A stretch of DNA of 33,128 bases from Gallionella sp. (GCA_030700315.1 JAUYJO010000018.1:1-33128), one strand, 5' to 3'; positions 5,401 through 12,894 are shown, numbered from the stretch's first letter. Numbers and translations are program-made. The notes: generated by a model from the sequence alone, not told the origin.

Positions 5401-7410
5401 ATGAATCCGGGAAGAAATGATCCGTGTCCTTGTGGCAGCGGAAAAAAATACAAAAAATGCTGCACGGGTAAGTTGGATTCCAGCCAGTCTTTGCCGCTCA
5501 GGCAGCGAGGCCCGGTTGCGGGCGCGAGAAAGTCGGGTCCGTCGCCAGATGAACTTCACCAGCTTGTCGCAATGTTCGGAGCCGGCCATCACGCGGAACT
5601 GGAAAGCCGGGCGCGCATGCTGCTTGAGCGCTATCCGGAGGCAGGGTTTGTCTGGAAGGTGCTGGGTGTCATGCTGCAGATGCAGGGCAGGGATAGTCTG
5701 CTTGCTTTGCGCAAGGCGGCGGAGCTTCTGCCGGGAGATCATGAGACGCATTACAATTTGGGCAACACCCTGTTGTTGCTCAATCGCCTGAACGAAGCTG
5801 AGGCGAGTTATCGGCAGGCTCTGCACATCAGGCCGGACGATGCCGACGCTTGTTTTAACCTGGGCAACGCCTTGTGGAAACAGGGGCGTCTCGACGAGGC
5901 GGCTGCCAGCTATCTGAAGGCGCTGAAAATCAGGCCAGACCACGCCGAAGTGTATGGCAATCTCGGCAACATTCTTCAGGAACTCGGCAAGCTTGACGAG
6001 GCCGAGGCCAGCTATCGGCGGGCGCTGCAACTCAAGCCGGGCTATGCTGCGGCACATTACAATTTAGGCAATCTCCTGCATGACCGAAACCGGCTTGGCG
6101 AGGCCGAGGCGAGTTACCGGCAGGCTCTCAAGATTAGCCCGGACAATGTGGATGCGCATACCAATCTCGGCAATCTCCTTCAAGAGCTGGATCGTTTGGA
6201 GGAGGCCGAAGCCAGCTTTCGGCAGGCGCTACAGATTAAACCTGACTACGCCGAAGCGCATGGCAACCTTGGGAAGCTGCTTCTGGACAGGGGGCGCATC
6301 GACGAGGCTGAAGCCAGCTTCTGGCAAGCGCTTCAGGTCAGGCCGGATGATCTGGTGGTGCGCTTGAGCCTTGCTTTGGCGAGAAAGGTGAAGGCTGGCG
6401 ACGAAAACATGGCGGCGCTGATCGCGACCGAGCAGGCCACCCGGAACAGCGCAACGCCGTTGCCGGTTGACGGGGCGATGTGCCTGCATTTCGCGCTGGG
6501 CAAGTGCTATGACGATACCGGTGTTCACGAAAAAGCCTTCCCGCATTTTCTCGAAGGCAACCGGTTGAAATGTGCCACGTCAGGCTTCAATCCGGATCAG
6601 GCCGCGCAGTACTTCGCCTCGATCATGCAAAACTTCGACACGGAGGCGCTAGGCAGGCTGCGTGGCGGCGGGGATTCTTCGCCTTTGCCGATTTTCATAC
6701 TGGGCATGCCGCGCTCCGGCACCACGCTGGTCGAGCAAATCGTTTCCAGTTATCCCGGCATTCATGGTGCTGGAGAATTGCCGGATATGAAGGTGATTAT
6801 GCGGCGAAATATGGCGGGCTCTGCCTTTCACGATAACTTGAGCTCTCTGGATCAGGCGCAGCTTGCTAGTTGGGGAGCGGAGTATGTTGCCGGGCTGCAA
6901 TCCCGCGCACCGTCGGCTTTGCGCGTCACCGACAAAATGCCGGCAAATTTTCTTGTTGTCGGCCTGATACATCTGATGTTGCCCAACGCAAAAATAATTC
7001 ATGTCAAGCGCAATCCGGCGGATACCTGTCTTTCCTGCTTTACTCAACTGTTCAAGGATGGCCAGGAATTCAGCTACGATCTTGCTGAACTCGGGCGCTA
7101 CTATGCCGGCTATGCGCGCCTTATGGCGCATTGGCGCAACGTGTTGCCGGAAGGCGCTTTTCTCGATGTGCGGTATGAGGATGTCGTGGCGGATCAGGAG
7201 GCGCAGTCGCGGCGCATCATCGACTATTGCGGATTGGAGTGGAACGATGCCTGCCTGGATTTTCACCGCAATGAACGCGCGGTCAAAACTGCCAGCATGG
7301 CGCAGGTACGCCGACCGATTTACCAGTCCTCCGTGGAGCGCTGGAGGTCGTATGAGAAATTCCTGGAGCCGCTTTTCGATGCGCTTGGCGACCTTGCTCC
7401 CGAGCGATAG
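5401..7410 (+). CDS. SEC-C / TPR / sulfotransferase fusion protein
   Basis: The protein has 669 residues. At residues 6-21 is a SEC-C zinc motif (NDPCPCGSGKKYKKCC). Residues about 50-325 are tandem TPR repeats with the consensus EAEASYRQALQIKPDYAEAHYNLGN. The C-terminal third is a sulfotransferase domain: the PAPS 5'-phosphate loop GMPRSGTT is at 435-442 and the 3'-phosphate segment HVKRNPADTCLSC has Arg537. TPR-sulfotransferases move sulfate from PAPS to proteins or sugars, or act on glycan chains; the acceptor here is unknown. The SEC-C motif at the front is unusual for a sulfotransferase and may bind a partner protein. GCAGGAGGAAATGAGG precedes the ATG. It appears to be a single gene with no clear terminator. 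Confidence 0.85.
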   Translation: MNPGRNDPCPCGSGKKYKKCCTGKLDSSQSLPLRQRGPVAGARKSGPSPDELHQLVAMFGAGHHAELESRARMLLERYPEAGFVWKVLGVMLQMQGRDSLLALRKAAELLPGDHETHYNLGNTLLLLNRLNEAEASYRQALHIRPDDADACFNLGNALWKQGRLDEAAASYLKALKIRPDHAEVYGNLGNILQELGKLDEAEASYRRALQLKPGYAAAHYNLGNLLHDRNRLGEAEASYRQALKISPDNVDAHTNLGNLLQELDRLEEAEASFRQALQIKPDYAEAHGNLGKLLLDRGRIDEAEASFWQALQVRPDDLVVRLSLALARKVKAGDENMAALIATEQATRNSATPLPVDGAMCLHFALGKCYDDTGVHEKAFPHFLEGNRLKCATSGFNPDQAAQYFASIMQNFDTEALGRLRGGGDSSPLPIFILGMPRSGTTLVEQIVSSYPGIHGAGELPDMKVIMRRNMAGSAFHDNLSSLDQAQLASWGAEYVAGLQSRAPSALRVTDKMPANFLVVGLIHLMLPNAKIIHVKRNPADTCLSCFTQLFKDGQEFSYDLAELGRYYAGYARLMAHWRNVLPEGAFLDVRYEDVVADQEAQSRRIIDYCGLEWNDACLDFHRNERAVKTASMAQVRRPIYQSSVERWRSYEKFLEPLFDALGDLAPER

Positions 7411-7464
7411 CAGGAGCCGCAAGCGTCTTTTTGTTGCATTTCTTGCATGCACGCACGGAAGTGG

Positions 7465-7596
7465 CCTCTACAAAACGTTGCGTTGCACGCTGCCTGCAAG
7501 ACGCAATCTGGCAGCACCTATAACGCTGGCGGCACACAAGGCGGCGCAGCAGTGGCCAAGGACGTGATCGTTCCGATGCTGGAAGCGGCTTGGTAA
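7465..7596 (+). pseudogene. 3' remnant of a second porin-cytochrome gene
   Basis: In this frame the DNA reads PLQNVALHAACKTQSGSTYN and ends in VIVPMLEAAW and TAA. The intact gene at 628 reads YQNVALHAVYSKSSGSAHT and ends in TLMLEMAW. The shared QNVALHA, SGS and ML.E.AW show it is the last 45 or so codons of a paralogue. Everything upstream of it is the sulfotransferase gene, so the front was lost, probably when that region was rearranged. Confidence 0.65.
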
Positions 7597-7598
7597 TA

Positions 7599-7645
7599 AC
7601 CAGCGACTTACCCGGTGTTTTTTGCCGGGTTAGTTGGATGGCTGG
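7599..7645. repeat. Hairpin repeat with T6 loop, copy 1
   Basis: After ACCAGCGACTT, the stem ACCCGG (7610-7615) pairs with CCGGGT (7625-7630) around a TTTTTT loop, followed by TAGTTGGATGGCTG. A second copy at 16912-16955 has a different stem sequence that still pairs. The T run is in the loop, so it is not a standard terminator. Confidence 0.55.
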
Positions 7646-7655
7646 CTGTTTTATT

Positions 7656-7826
7656 AGGGATGCAGAAATTGTAAAAGTACCTTTTATGAATCGGGGGCGG
7701 GTTTCGTAGGTCGGGATTCATCCCGACAGAGCGCCGCATAACCCAACCCCGTCGGGATGAATCCCGACCTACATCATCGTGAGGTTCATGACCAAACGGT
7801 ACGTTTGTAATTTCTGTATCCCTTAG
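7656..7826. mobile_element. MITE-like element with imperfect 27-bp terminal inverted repeats
   Basis: The left end AGGGATGCAGAAATT.. AAAAGTACC matches, inverted, the right end GGTACGTTTGTAATTTCTG.. ATCCCT with few mismatches. A REP pair (7706-7772) lies inside. There is no coding capacity. The right-end sequence also occurs alone near 5291-5328, which suggests a worn solo end. Confidence 0.5.
7706..7772. repeat. REP pair (BIME-like)
   Basis: GTAGGTCGGGATTCATCCCG at the left and its inverse at the right, ending ACCTAC, form two hairpins in opposite orientation with about 24 bases between. Confidence 0.7.
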
Positions 7827-7885
7827 TTGAAGCTCGTGTAGTTGAGTTTGTCAGCCCACCAAACACCAGCTAAAGCAGTGTAACC

Positions 7886-7916
7886 AACAGGGGGAGACTT
7901 CGATCTCCCCTGTTTT
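7886..7916 (+). terminator. TTCG-loop terminator, copy before the third small gene
   Basis: AACAGGGGGAGAC, TTCG, ATCTCCCCTGTTTT. It has no intact gene directly before it, only repeats, so it may mark where another small gene unit was lost. Confidence 0.7.
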
Positions 7917-7999
7917 CTTATGTTGTGCTTGCATCGGTAGTTGCTATCAGCAACAATGCGGATCGTAATCCGATACTGAAACGCCGAGAGGTAAATATC

Positions 8000-8230
8000 A
8001 TGAGCGCGTTAACATTCGACACGCATAAATTTATTAAGCGCCTGACGGAGGCTGGAATGCCGCTCGGCCAGGCAGAGGTGTTGGCTGAAGAGCAGACAAA
8101 TCTGATTGATGAACGGCTTGCCACAAAAGATGACCTGAAAATGATGGAACTGAGACTGACTATGAAGATGGGGGCGTTAATTACGGCGGGTATCGGGATT
8201 GTTGCAACGGTAACGAAGCTGTTGAATTAG
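8000..8230 (+). CDS. Small DUF1640-like coiled-coil membrane protein 3
   Basis: The protein has 76 residues: ALTFDTHKFIKRLTEAGMPLGQAE, then LIDERLATKDDLKMMELRL, then a hydrophobic end GALITAGIGIVATVTKLL. This is the family order seen at 2594. The ATG at 8000 follows GAGAGG; an earlier in-frame ATG at 7925 lacks homology and falls in the leader. It stands alone between two TTCG-loop terminators, about 5 kb from the other copies. The location is probably cytoplasmic with a C-terminal membrane anchor. Function unknown. Confidence 0.7.
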   Translation: MSALTFDTHKFIKRLTEAGMPLGQAEVLAEEQTNLIDERLATKDDLKMMELRLTMKMGALITAGIGIVATVTKLLN

Positions 8231-8293
8231 CGCGCATGGATGGGTTGAGGTTTAACAGCACGCCGAACAACAGAAAAAGCAGTTGCAACACCA

Positions 8294-8327
8294 AGCAGGG
8301 GAGACTTCGGTCTCCCCTGTTTTTTTT
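8294..8327 (+). terminator. TTCG-loop terminator
   Basis: GCAGGGGAGAC, TTCG, GTCTCCCCTG and eight T. It ends the small gene at 8000 and insulates the BrnT gene that follows. Confidence 0.85.
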
Positions 8328-8336
8328 CGGTAATTA

Positions 8337-8365
8337 TTGACAATTTACTTTTATGTATTGACAAT
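8337..8365 (+). promoter_or_regulatory. brnTA promoter with TTGACAAT direct repeats
   Basis: TTGACAAT occurs at 8337-8344 and again at 8358-8365, 21 bases apart (two helical turns). The first can serve as -35 (TTGACA). After 17 bases, GACAAT (8360-8365) can be the -10. The start would fall at or next to the brnT ATG at 8371, giving a leaderless message. The repeats are a plausible operator for the BrnT-BrnA complex. Confidence 0.5.
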
Positions 8366-8370
8366 ATTGC

Positions 8371-8652
8371 ATGGATATCGAGTTTGAGTGGAATGAGAGC
8401 AAAAATCGCCTTAATCAGCAAAAGCATGGCATCTGTTTTGAGGATGCGTTGTATGTGTTTGCCGATCTGTCGAGATGGGATGCGCAGGATGCGCGCAAAG
8501 ATTATGGCGAGGAGCGGCGCATTACGATTGGTTTGATGGGCGTGCGAGTGTGCGTGGTCAGCTACACGATGCGCGGAGAAGTGGTTCGGTTGATTTCAGC
8601 GAGGAGGGCAAATGAGCGGGAGCAAAAAAAATATCGTGCGGCGCAAGGTTGA
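8371..8652 (+). CDS. brnT: BrnT-type ribonuclease toxin
   Basis: The product has 93 residues. MDIEFEWNESKNRLNQQKHGICFEDAL and the later RRITIGLMGVRVCVVSYTMRGEVVRLISARRAN.RE...Y match the BrnT (DUF497) family. BrnT has a RelE-like fold and cleaves RNA, halting growth until bound by BrnA. Catalytic-type residues of the family (the KH near residue 18, Arg/Glu in the C-terminal part) are present. There is no ribosome site before the ATG, and the candidate promoter touches it, so leaderless translation is likely. The gene overlaps brnA by 41 bases. The pair appears intact, unlike the other two toxin loci in the window. Confidence 0.85.
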   Translation: MDIEFEWNESKNRLNQQKHGICFEDALYVFADLSRWDAQDARKDYGEERRITIGLMGVRVCVVSYTMRGEVVRLISARRANEREQKKYRAAQG

Positions 8653-8923
8653 CTTGGGTCGTCCGCATCAGTTGAGCGAGGAGGCTGTCGCACGCCTTGA
8701 TGCGATTAAGGACGGGGATATTGATTACTCGGATATTCCACCGTTGACGGATGAATTTTTGAAGACTATGGCGCGCAGCCCGCTATATCGCCCGACCAAG
8801 CAGGCGACCACATTGCGTTTGGATACAGACGTGTTGACGTGGTTGAAGTCCATGGGCAAGGGGTATCAAACTCGCATTAATAAAATTTTGCGTGAGGCGA
8901 TGCTGCACGAAATAAAGCGGTAA
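8612..8923 (+). CDS. brnA: BrnA-type antitoxin
   Basis: The protein has 103 residues. The C-terminal half, TKQATTLRLDTDVLTWLKSMGKGYQTRINKILREAML, is the ribbon-helix-helix DNA-binding domain of BrnA. The N-terminal half with IDYSDIPPLTDEFLKTM is the part that wraps the toxin. BrnA neutralises BrnT and, with it, represses the shared promoter. The ATG at 8612 follows GAGGAGGGC within the end of brnT, so translation is coupled. Confidence 0.88.
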   Translation: MSGSKKNIVRRKVDLGRPHQLSEEAVARLDAIKDGDIDYSDIPPLTDEFLKTMARSPLYRPTKQATTLRLDTDVLTWLKSMGKGYQTRINKILREAMLHEIKR

Positions 8924-9241
8924 GGGAGCGGGAAATTATGGTTTCAGCGGGGGTGCGATTTAAACTGAGGTAGTCAATGGGAGCCGGCCACGGCTTTCCT
9001 AGGGGAAACCTCTGGGACACCCTCTGTTTTTCCTTGGTTTGAGAAAGCTCTAGCGATCTTTTCGCGTGCGCCAGAGTCGCAGCACATAGATTGTGGAAAG
9101 CTGAATTTCGTAGCGCATTTCTTAACGCACCACCAACGCATGCTGTCGGATTTTGGCTTCATTGCGTTCAGCGCCAACCTGCCAGCAAAGCGCCCCGCGT
9201 CAAGCCACAGAGTGCTTTGTTTTAGCCAGGATTGTTGCGAG
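8924..9241. other. Unassigned stretch, possible minus-strand fragment
   Basis: No intact gene was seen. On the minus strand a 67-codon frame (9177-8974) ends EGVPEVSPRKAVAGSH, which reads like the tail of a decayed element, but I cannot name it. It includes a short hairpin AGCCGGCCACGGCT at about 8982. Confidence 0.3.
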
Positions 9242-9421
9242 CGTGCTTATCGGGTTGTCTCCCAAACACACTACAGGTAGTGTGCCGTGAGAACCAGTCA
9301 TGAGAAGGCCTGCCGGCTCATATGGCTGCGACGCCCCGTGCCACATGGCTTACAGGCTGTCCATGAAAGGGTCGTTGACCCACTACATCTAGTAGGCTTG
9401 GGTGCTAACCCGATAAGCACG
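9242..9421. repeat. 180-bp structured element with 15-bp inverted ends
   Basis: CGTGCTTATCGGGTT at 9242-9256 pairs perfectly with AACCCGATAAGCACG at 9407-9421. Inside are CACACTAC..GTAGTGTG (about 9268-9285) and CTACATCTAGTAGG (about 9383-9396), two further hairpins. There is no coding frame. It may be a small mobile element or a structured RNA. It sits just before the diguanylate cyclase gene. Confidence 0.5.
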
Positions 9422-9502
9422 GTTGCGAGTTTGCGAATTGTCACATCAAAGGTATCGGGCATATTTTTGGGGTAAAATCGCACAAAATCGTGGAGCAATC
9501 CG

Positions 9503-11425
9503 ATGGATGTCGCAGAAAGCCCAATACTGGCCCGCATGAAAATCGCCAACCGCCTGCCCGCGCCGAAGGGGGTGGCGCTGGAGGTGATCAACCTGACGCA
9601 GCGCGAGGAAGTGTCCAATCAGGATATCGTCCGGCTGATCGGCGTCGATCCGGCGCTGAGCATGCGGGTCATCAAGGCGGCCAATGTGCTGCTCACCAAT
9701 CCTTCCCGGCCAATTGCGACCATCGCCGATTCTGTCACGGTGCTGGGAGTGCATGCGCTGCGCCAACTGGTGCTGGGCATCGCGCTCATCGTGGATTATC
9801 GCCACGGACCCTGCAAGCAGTTTAACTACCCGCATTTCTGGGCGCATTCGCTGTTGACCGGTATCGCCGCGAAACATCTGGCGGCACGCACACGGCTGGC
9901 TGTTTCGGAGGAAATTTTTGTGCTGGGGTTGCTGGGCAACATCGGGCAGCTTGCCTTGGCCACGGCGTATCCCGCAGAGTATGGCGAGATGCTCGAACAG
10001 GTGCGGGGCAAGACGCTGGAAGAACTGCGCCAGATGGAGCGCGATAAATTTGAGTGCGACCAGGCGGAGTTGAGCGAGGCGATACTCGCAGATATGCGTT
10101 TCCCCAAAATCTTTCAGACGCTGGCGCATGATTTTCGCCAGCCCGATTCCAGCAAAATGGCCGAGGGCTCGCGCGAGTGGCGGCTGCTGCATATATTGCA
10201 TGTCGCCTCGCTGTTGGCGGACGCGTGCCTGGCGAGCCCTGCGGAGCGCGGCGGATTGGTGGCGAAGCTGAGGCTGTACGCCGCGCGCGTGGCGATCGAG
10301 AAGGATCACCTGGTCGAGATAGGTGATGCCTGTGTGCATGACTGGCTGGAATGGCTGGAATTGTTGAATATGAAGATGGTGCATATCCCGCCGTTTGCGG
10401 AGCTGTTGAGCCAGTCGGAGACGGCGGATTCGTCGGCTGAGTTGTCGCAATGCGCCTATGCCAATCAGACAGATTACAAAATGCGCGTGCTGGTGGTTGA
10501 GGACGACCGCGCCATGCTGGTGTTGCTGGAAGCCATGCTGAAGGCGGCCGGCCATGAGGTGTTGACGGCGCGCAACGGCGTGGATGCGCTGGGGATTGTC
10601 GAGCGGCAGCGTCCGCAGCTGGTCATTACCGGATGGACGTTGCCGGAGATGGATGGCATTGCGCTGTGCCGCAAATTGCGCGAAAGCCCGGAACGGCGCG
10701 ATGTGTACGTGATCATTCTCACCGCGCAGGAAAACGTGGATATGCTGGTCGAGGCGTTCGATGCGGGCGCGGACGATTATCTGGTCAAGCCGGTCGCGCA
10801 GAAGATTTTTTTCGCGCGCCTGCGCGCCGCGCAGCGGGTGGTGCGCTTGCAGGAGGAGCTGGCCTTCGACCGCGAGCAGTTGCTGCGTTTTTCCAAAGAC
10901 CTGGCGGCATCCAACGAGCGTTTGCAGCGGCTGGCCTTGACCGATGCGCTGACCGAATTGCCCAACCGCCGCTTGGCGATGGAGCGTATCGAGCAGGAGT
11001 GGGCAATGTCCAAGCGCGGCGACCGGACCTTGTCATGTTTGATGGTGGACGTCGATCACTTCAAGCCGATCAATGACAAATTCGGCCATCAGATAGGCGA
11101 CGAAGTGCTGAAGATCATCGCCGACACCTTGCGCAAGTCGGCGCGCGCGCAGGATGTGGTATGCCGCTATGGCGGGGAAGAGTTTGTCGTGATTTGCCCG
11201 GATTCCGCCATCGATGCGGCGTATCAATGCGCCGAGAGGCTGCGCCTGAGCGTGGCGGCGCTGAAATTCAAAAATCAGGGGGTGGGTATCGGCCTGACGA
11301 TCAGCGTCGGCGTGGCGCAGAAGAAAGAGGGCATCGCGTCGATAGATGAATTGCTGAACCGCGCTGATGAATGTTTGTATGCGGCAAAACAGGGCGGGCG
11401 AAACCGGACGGTTTGCGCAAAATAA
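9503..11425 (+). CDS. HDOD-REC-GGDEF diguanylate cyclase with degenerate receiver
   Basis: The protein has 640 residues with three domains. Residues 1 to about 290 are an HDOD domain (ILARMKIANRLPAPKGVALEVINL, VDPALSMRVIKAAN), a non-catalytic HD relative used in signalling. Residues about 327-445 are a receiver (MRVLVVEDDRAM, LVKPV), but the phospho-acceptor Asp is replaced: LVITGWTLPEMDG has Gly377 where Asp is expected. Residues about 475-640 are a GGDEF domain with GGEEF at 557-561 and an RAQD inhibitory site at 548-551, so it should make cyclic di-GMP and be feedback-inhibited. Loss of Asp377 means the receiver probably works without phosphorylation. GGAGCAATCCG precedes the ATG. Its place next to flhDC and motAB suggests a role in the swim-or-stick decision (inference). 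Confidence 0.88.
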   Translation: MDVAESPILARMKIANRLPAPKGVALEVINLTQREEVSNQDIVRLIGVDPALSMRVIKAANVLLTNPSRPIATIADSVTVLGVHALRQLVLGIALIVDYRHGPCKQFNYPHFWAHSLLTGIAAKHLAARTRLAVSEEIFVLGLLGNIGQLALATAYPAEYGEMLEQVRGKTLEELRQMERDKFECDQAELSEAILADMRFPKIFQTLAHDFRQPDSSKMAEGSREWRLLHILHVASLLADACLASPAERGGLVAKLRLYAARVAIEKDHLVEIGDACVHDWLEWLELLNMKMVHIPPFAELLSQSETADSSAELSQCAYANQTDYKMRVLVVEDDRAMLVLLEAMLKAAGHEVLTARNGVDALGIVERQRPQLVITGWTLPEMDGIALCRKLRESPERRDVYVIILTAQENVDMLVEAFDAGADDYLVKPVAQKIFFARLRAAQRVVRLQEELAFDREQLLRFSKDLAASNERLQRLALTDALTELPNRRLAMERIEQEWAMSKRGDRTLSCLMVDVDHFKPINDKFGHQIGDEVLKIIADTLRKSARAQDVVCRYGGEEFVVICPDSAIDAAYQCAERLRLSVAALKFKNQGVGIGLTISVGVAQKKEGIASIDELLNRADECLYAAKQGGRNRTVCAK

Positions 11426-11474
11426 TCCGCCGAAAATCGCAATCACGATACTGAAAAGCTGCTGGCCCCAACCG

Positions 11475-11513
11475 ACCCTCCGCACTTATTCCAAGGCGGA
11501 GGGTTTGTTTTTG
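11475..11513 (+). terminator. Terminator after the diguanylate cyclase
   Basis: The perfect 9-bp stem ACCCTCCGC (11475-11483) with GCGGAGGGT (11496-11504) is followed by TTTGTTTTTG. Confidence 0.85.
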
Positions 11514-11530
11514 TAAGAGTAAATCTTACA
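11512..11530. promoter_or_regulatory. Palindrome TGTAAGA-N5-TCTTACA upstream of flhD
   Basis: Perfect 7-base arms surround GTAAA. It overlaps the T tail of the terminator and lies 180 bases before flhD. It could be an operator for a dimeric regulator, but no regulator is known from the sequence. A related GCTTACA occurs about 25 bases downstream. Confidence 0.35.
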
Positions 11531-11709
11531 TGCACCATGTTGGAGTGCTTACAAAAAATACGGCAGGTTTCCAATTTTTTCCTTGTGCGTTGCCCGTGAT
11601 AATGCGACTGCTGAAATTCGATGGTCATGCATGATTATCGGATGCGCAGCCGGTCAAGAACGTTACCCGAGCCGTATATTGGCACGCTACATTGGCACAA
11701 GGAGGCTAT

Positions 11710-12027
11710 ATGAGCACTATGCAATTGCAAGAAGGCATCCGCGACATCAATCTGACTTATTTGATGCTGGCGCAGCAAATGATCAAAGAGGATAAGCCGG
11801 CCGCAATTTTTCGTCTGGGCATCAGCCAGGACTTGGTGGATATCATTGCCGGTCTGACCCCCGCGCAGATTATCAAGATGGCGGCGTCCAACATGCTGTT
11901 GTGCCGTTTTCGCTTCGATGAAAATCTGTTGATCAGTATGGTGACCGGTTACAGCAAGGATCGCATGATGTCGCAGGCGCATGCGGCGATCCTGATGTCG
12001 GCGCAACCCGTTGAAGAGCTGGTATAG
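11710..12027 (+). CDS. flhD: Flagellar master regulator FlhD
   Basis: The product has 105 residues. INLTYLMLAQQMIKEDKPAAIFRLGIS and MAASNMLLCRFRFDENLL are the FlhD family core. FlhD joins FlhC as FlhD4C2, which recruits RNA polymerase to class 2 flagellar promoters. The ATG at 11710 follows AAGGAGGCT at ideal distance. flhC begins 13 bases after its stop, so the two form an operon. The presence of FlhDC, rather than FleQ, places the flagellar hierarchy in the beta/enteric style. Confidence 0.95.
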   Translation: MSTMQLQEGIRDINLTYLMLAQQMIKEDKPAAIFRLGISQDLVDIIAGLTPAQIIKMAASNMLLCRFRFDENLLISMVTGYSKDRMMSQAHAAILMSAQPVEELV

Positions 12028-12040
12028 CAAGGTGGTTGGC

Positions 12041-12598
12041 GTGACCGCCAGAACCGTAGCCGGCGAAGCCCAGCAGGTCCAGGTGGCAATTGACCTGATC
12101 GGGCTGGGCGCGCGTTTGCAGTTGTTGCAGGAAGAAACCTCGTTGAGTCGCGAGCGTTTGCTCCGGCTTTACAAGGAGGTCAAAGGCGAGTCGCCGTCCA
12201 AGGGGATGTTGCCCTATTCGACCGACTGGTTCATGAGCTGGCAGCCGAATATTCACTCGTCGCTGTTCATGGATATTTACCGGTTTCTGGTGGTCAACGC
12301 CGGAATCGACGGCGTGCAGGCGCTGATTACCGCCTACCGTTTATACCTCGACCAGGTGCAGGGTATCGAAGACTCCGAGCCGGTGTTGAGCGTTACCCGC
12401 GCCTGGTTTCTGGTGCGCTTTTTCAAGGCGGGGATGATGCAGCTTTCCCCGTGCGGGGAGTGCGGCGGCTATTTCGTCGCCCATGCGAACGAGCTGTACG
12501 ATAACTATGTGTGCGGCATCTGTCACCCTCCCGCGCGCGCCGGCAAAACCAAGGCGGCCAAACAGGCCTCGATAGCCGCCGCGTTAGCCGTTTGCTGA
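12041..12598 (+). CDS. flhC: Flagellar master regulator FlhC
   Basis: The protein has 185 residues. QVQVAIDLIGLGARLQLLQEET, KGMLPYSTDWFMSWQPNIHSSLF and TRAWFLVRFFKAGMMQLSPC match FlhC. Four Cys (CGEC and CGIC, 20-odd residues apart) form its structural zinc site. I chose the GTG at 12041 because it follows AAGGTGG and aligns with the usual N-terminus (M.xxxVxxEAxxxQxAxxLI). A TTG at 12011 would overlap flhD instead. It forms the DNA-binding activator with FlhD. Confidence 0.93.
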   Translation: MTARTVAGEAQQVQVAIDLIGLGARLQLLQEETSLSRERLLRLYKEVKGESPSKGMLPYSTDWFMSWQPNIHSSLFMDIYRFLVVNAGIDGVQALITAYRLYLDQVQGIEDSEPVLSVTRAWFLVRFFKAGMMQLSPCGECGGYFVAHANELYDNYVCGICHPPARAGKTKAAKQASIAAALAVC

Positions 12599-12676
12599 TC
12601 GGGTCATGGCCGTGAAAAGCTGGCCCGGTTCTGCGCCACGCTTGTGATCCCCGCCAAATAATTGCGCAAATGCGCA

Positions 12677-12703
12677 TTCAACTGCTTCCAATCCTGCCGA
12701 TTT
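12677..12703 (+). promoter_or_regulatory. Possible FliA (sigma-28) promoter before motA
   Basis: GCCGATTT (12696-12703) resembles the FliA -10 GCCGATAA, with TTCA about 15 bases before it in place of TAAA. It lies 310 bases upstream of motA, whose family is usually FliA-dependent. The -35 match is poor. Confidence 0.3.
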
Positions 12704-12842
12704 AATCTAGAATGTATGCATGGCTTGGCTGGCGCATGCTTGCTGGGGCAATCCTTCAGCCCTGAAGCCGGATAAACCGGAAAGATGGGCAGGTCGGACA
12801 GAATGTGAATTATTCCAATTCTCCATCATATAGAGCATTATC

Positions 12843-12894
12843 GTAGGGCGGGTTCTACCCGCCGGATAAAGATGTCGGGCGGAGCCCGACCTAC
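12843..12894. repeat. REP pair in the motA leader
   Basis: GTAGGGCGGGTTCTACCCGC is followed by GTCGGGCGGAGCCCGACCTA in the opposite sense. The rest of the 413-base gap between flhC and motA holds an 18-base tandem (GCGAGCAATGGATTC at 12949 and GCGAACAATGGATTC at 12967) and no gene. Confidence 0.6.

Noticed and set aside
8974-9177. Minus-strand 67-codon gene
   Set aside because: No ribosome site and no recognisable full domain. It may be the tail of a dead element, so it is listed only as an unassigned stretch.
11681-11697. Possible sigma-54 promoter TGGCACG..TTGG before flhD
   Set aside because: The spacing between the GG and GC elements is two bases too long, and there is no sign of an activator.
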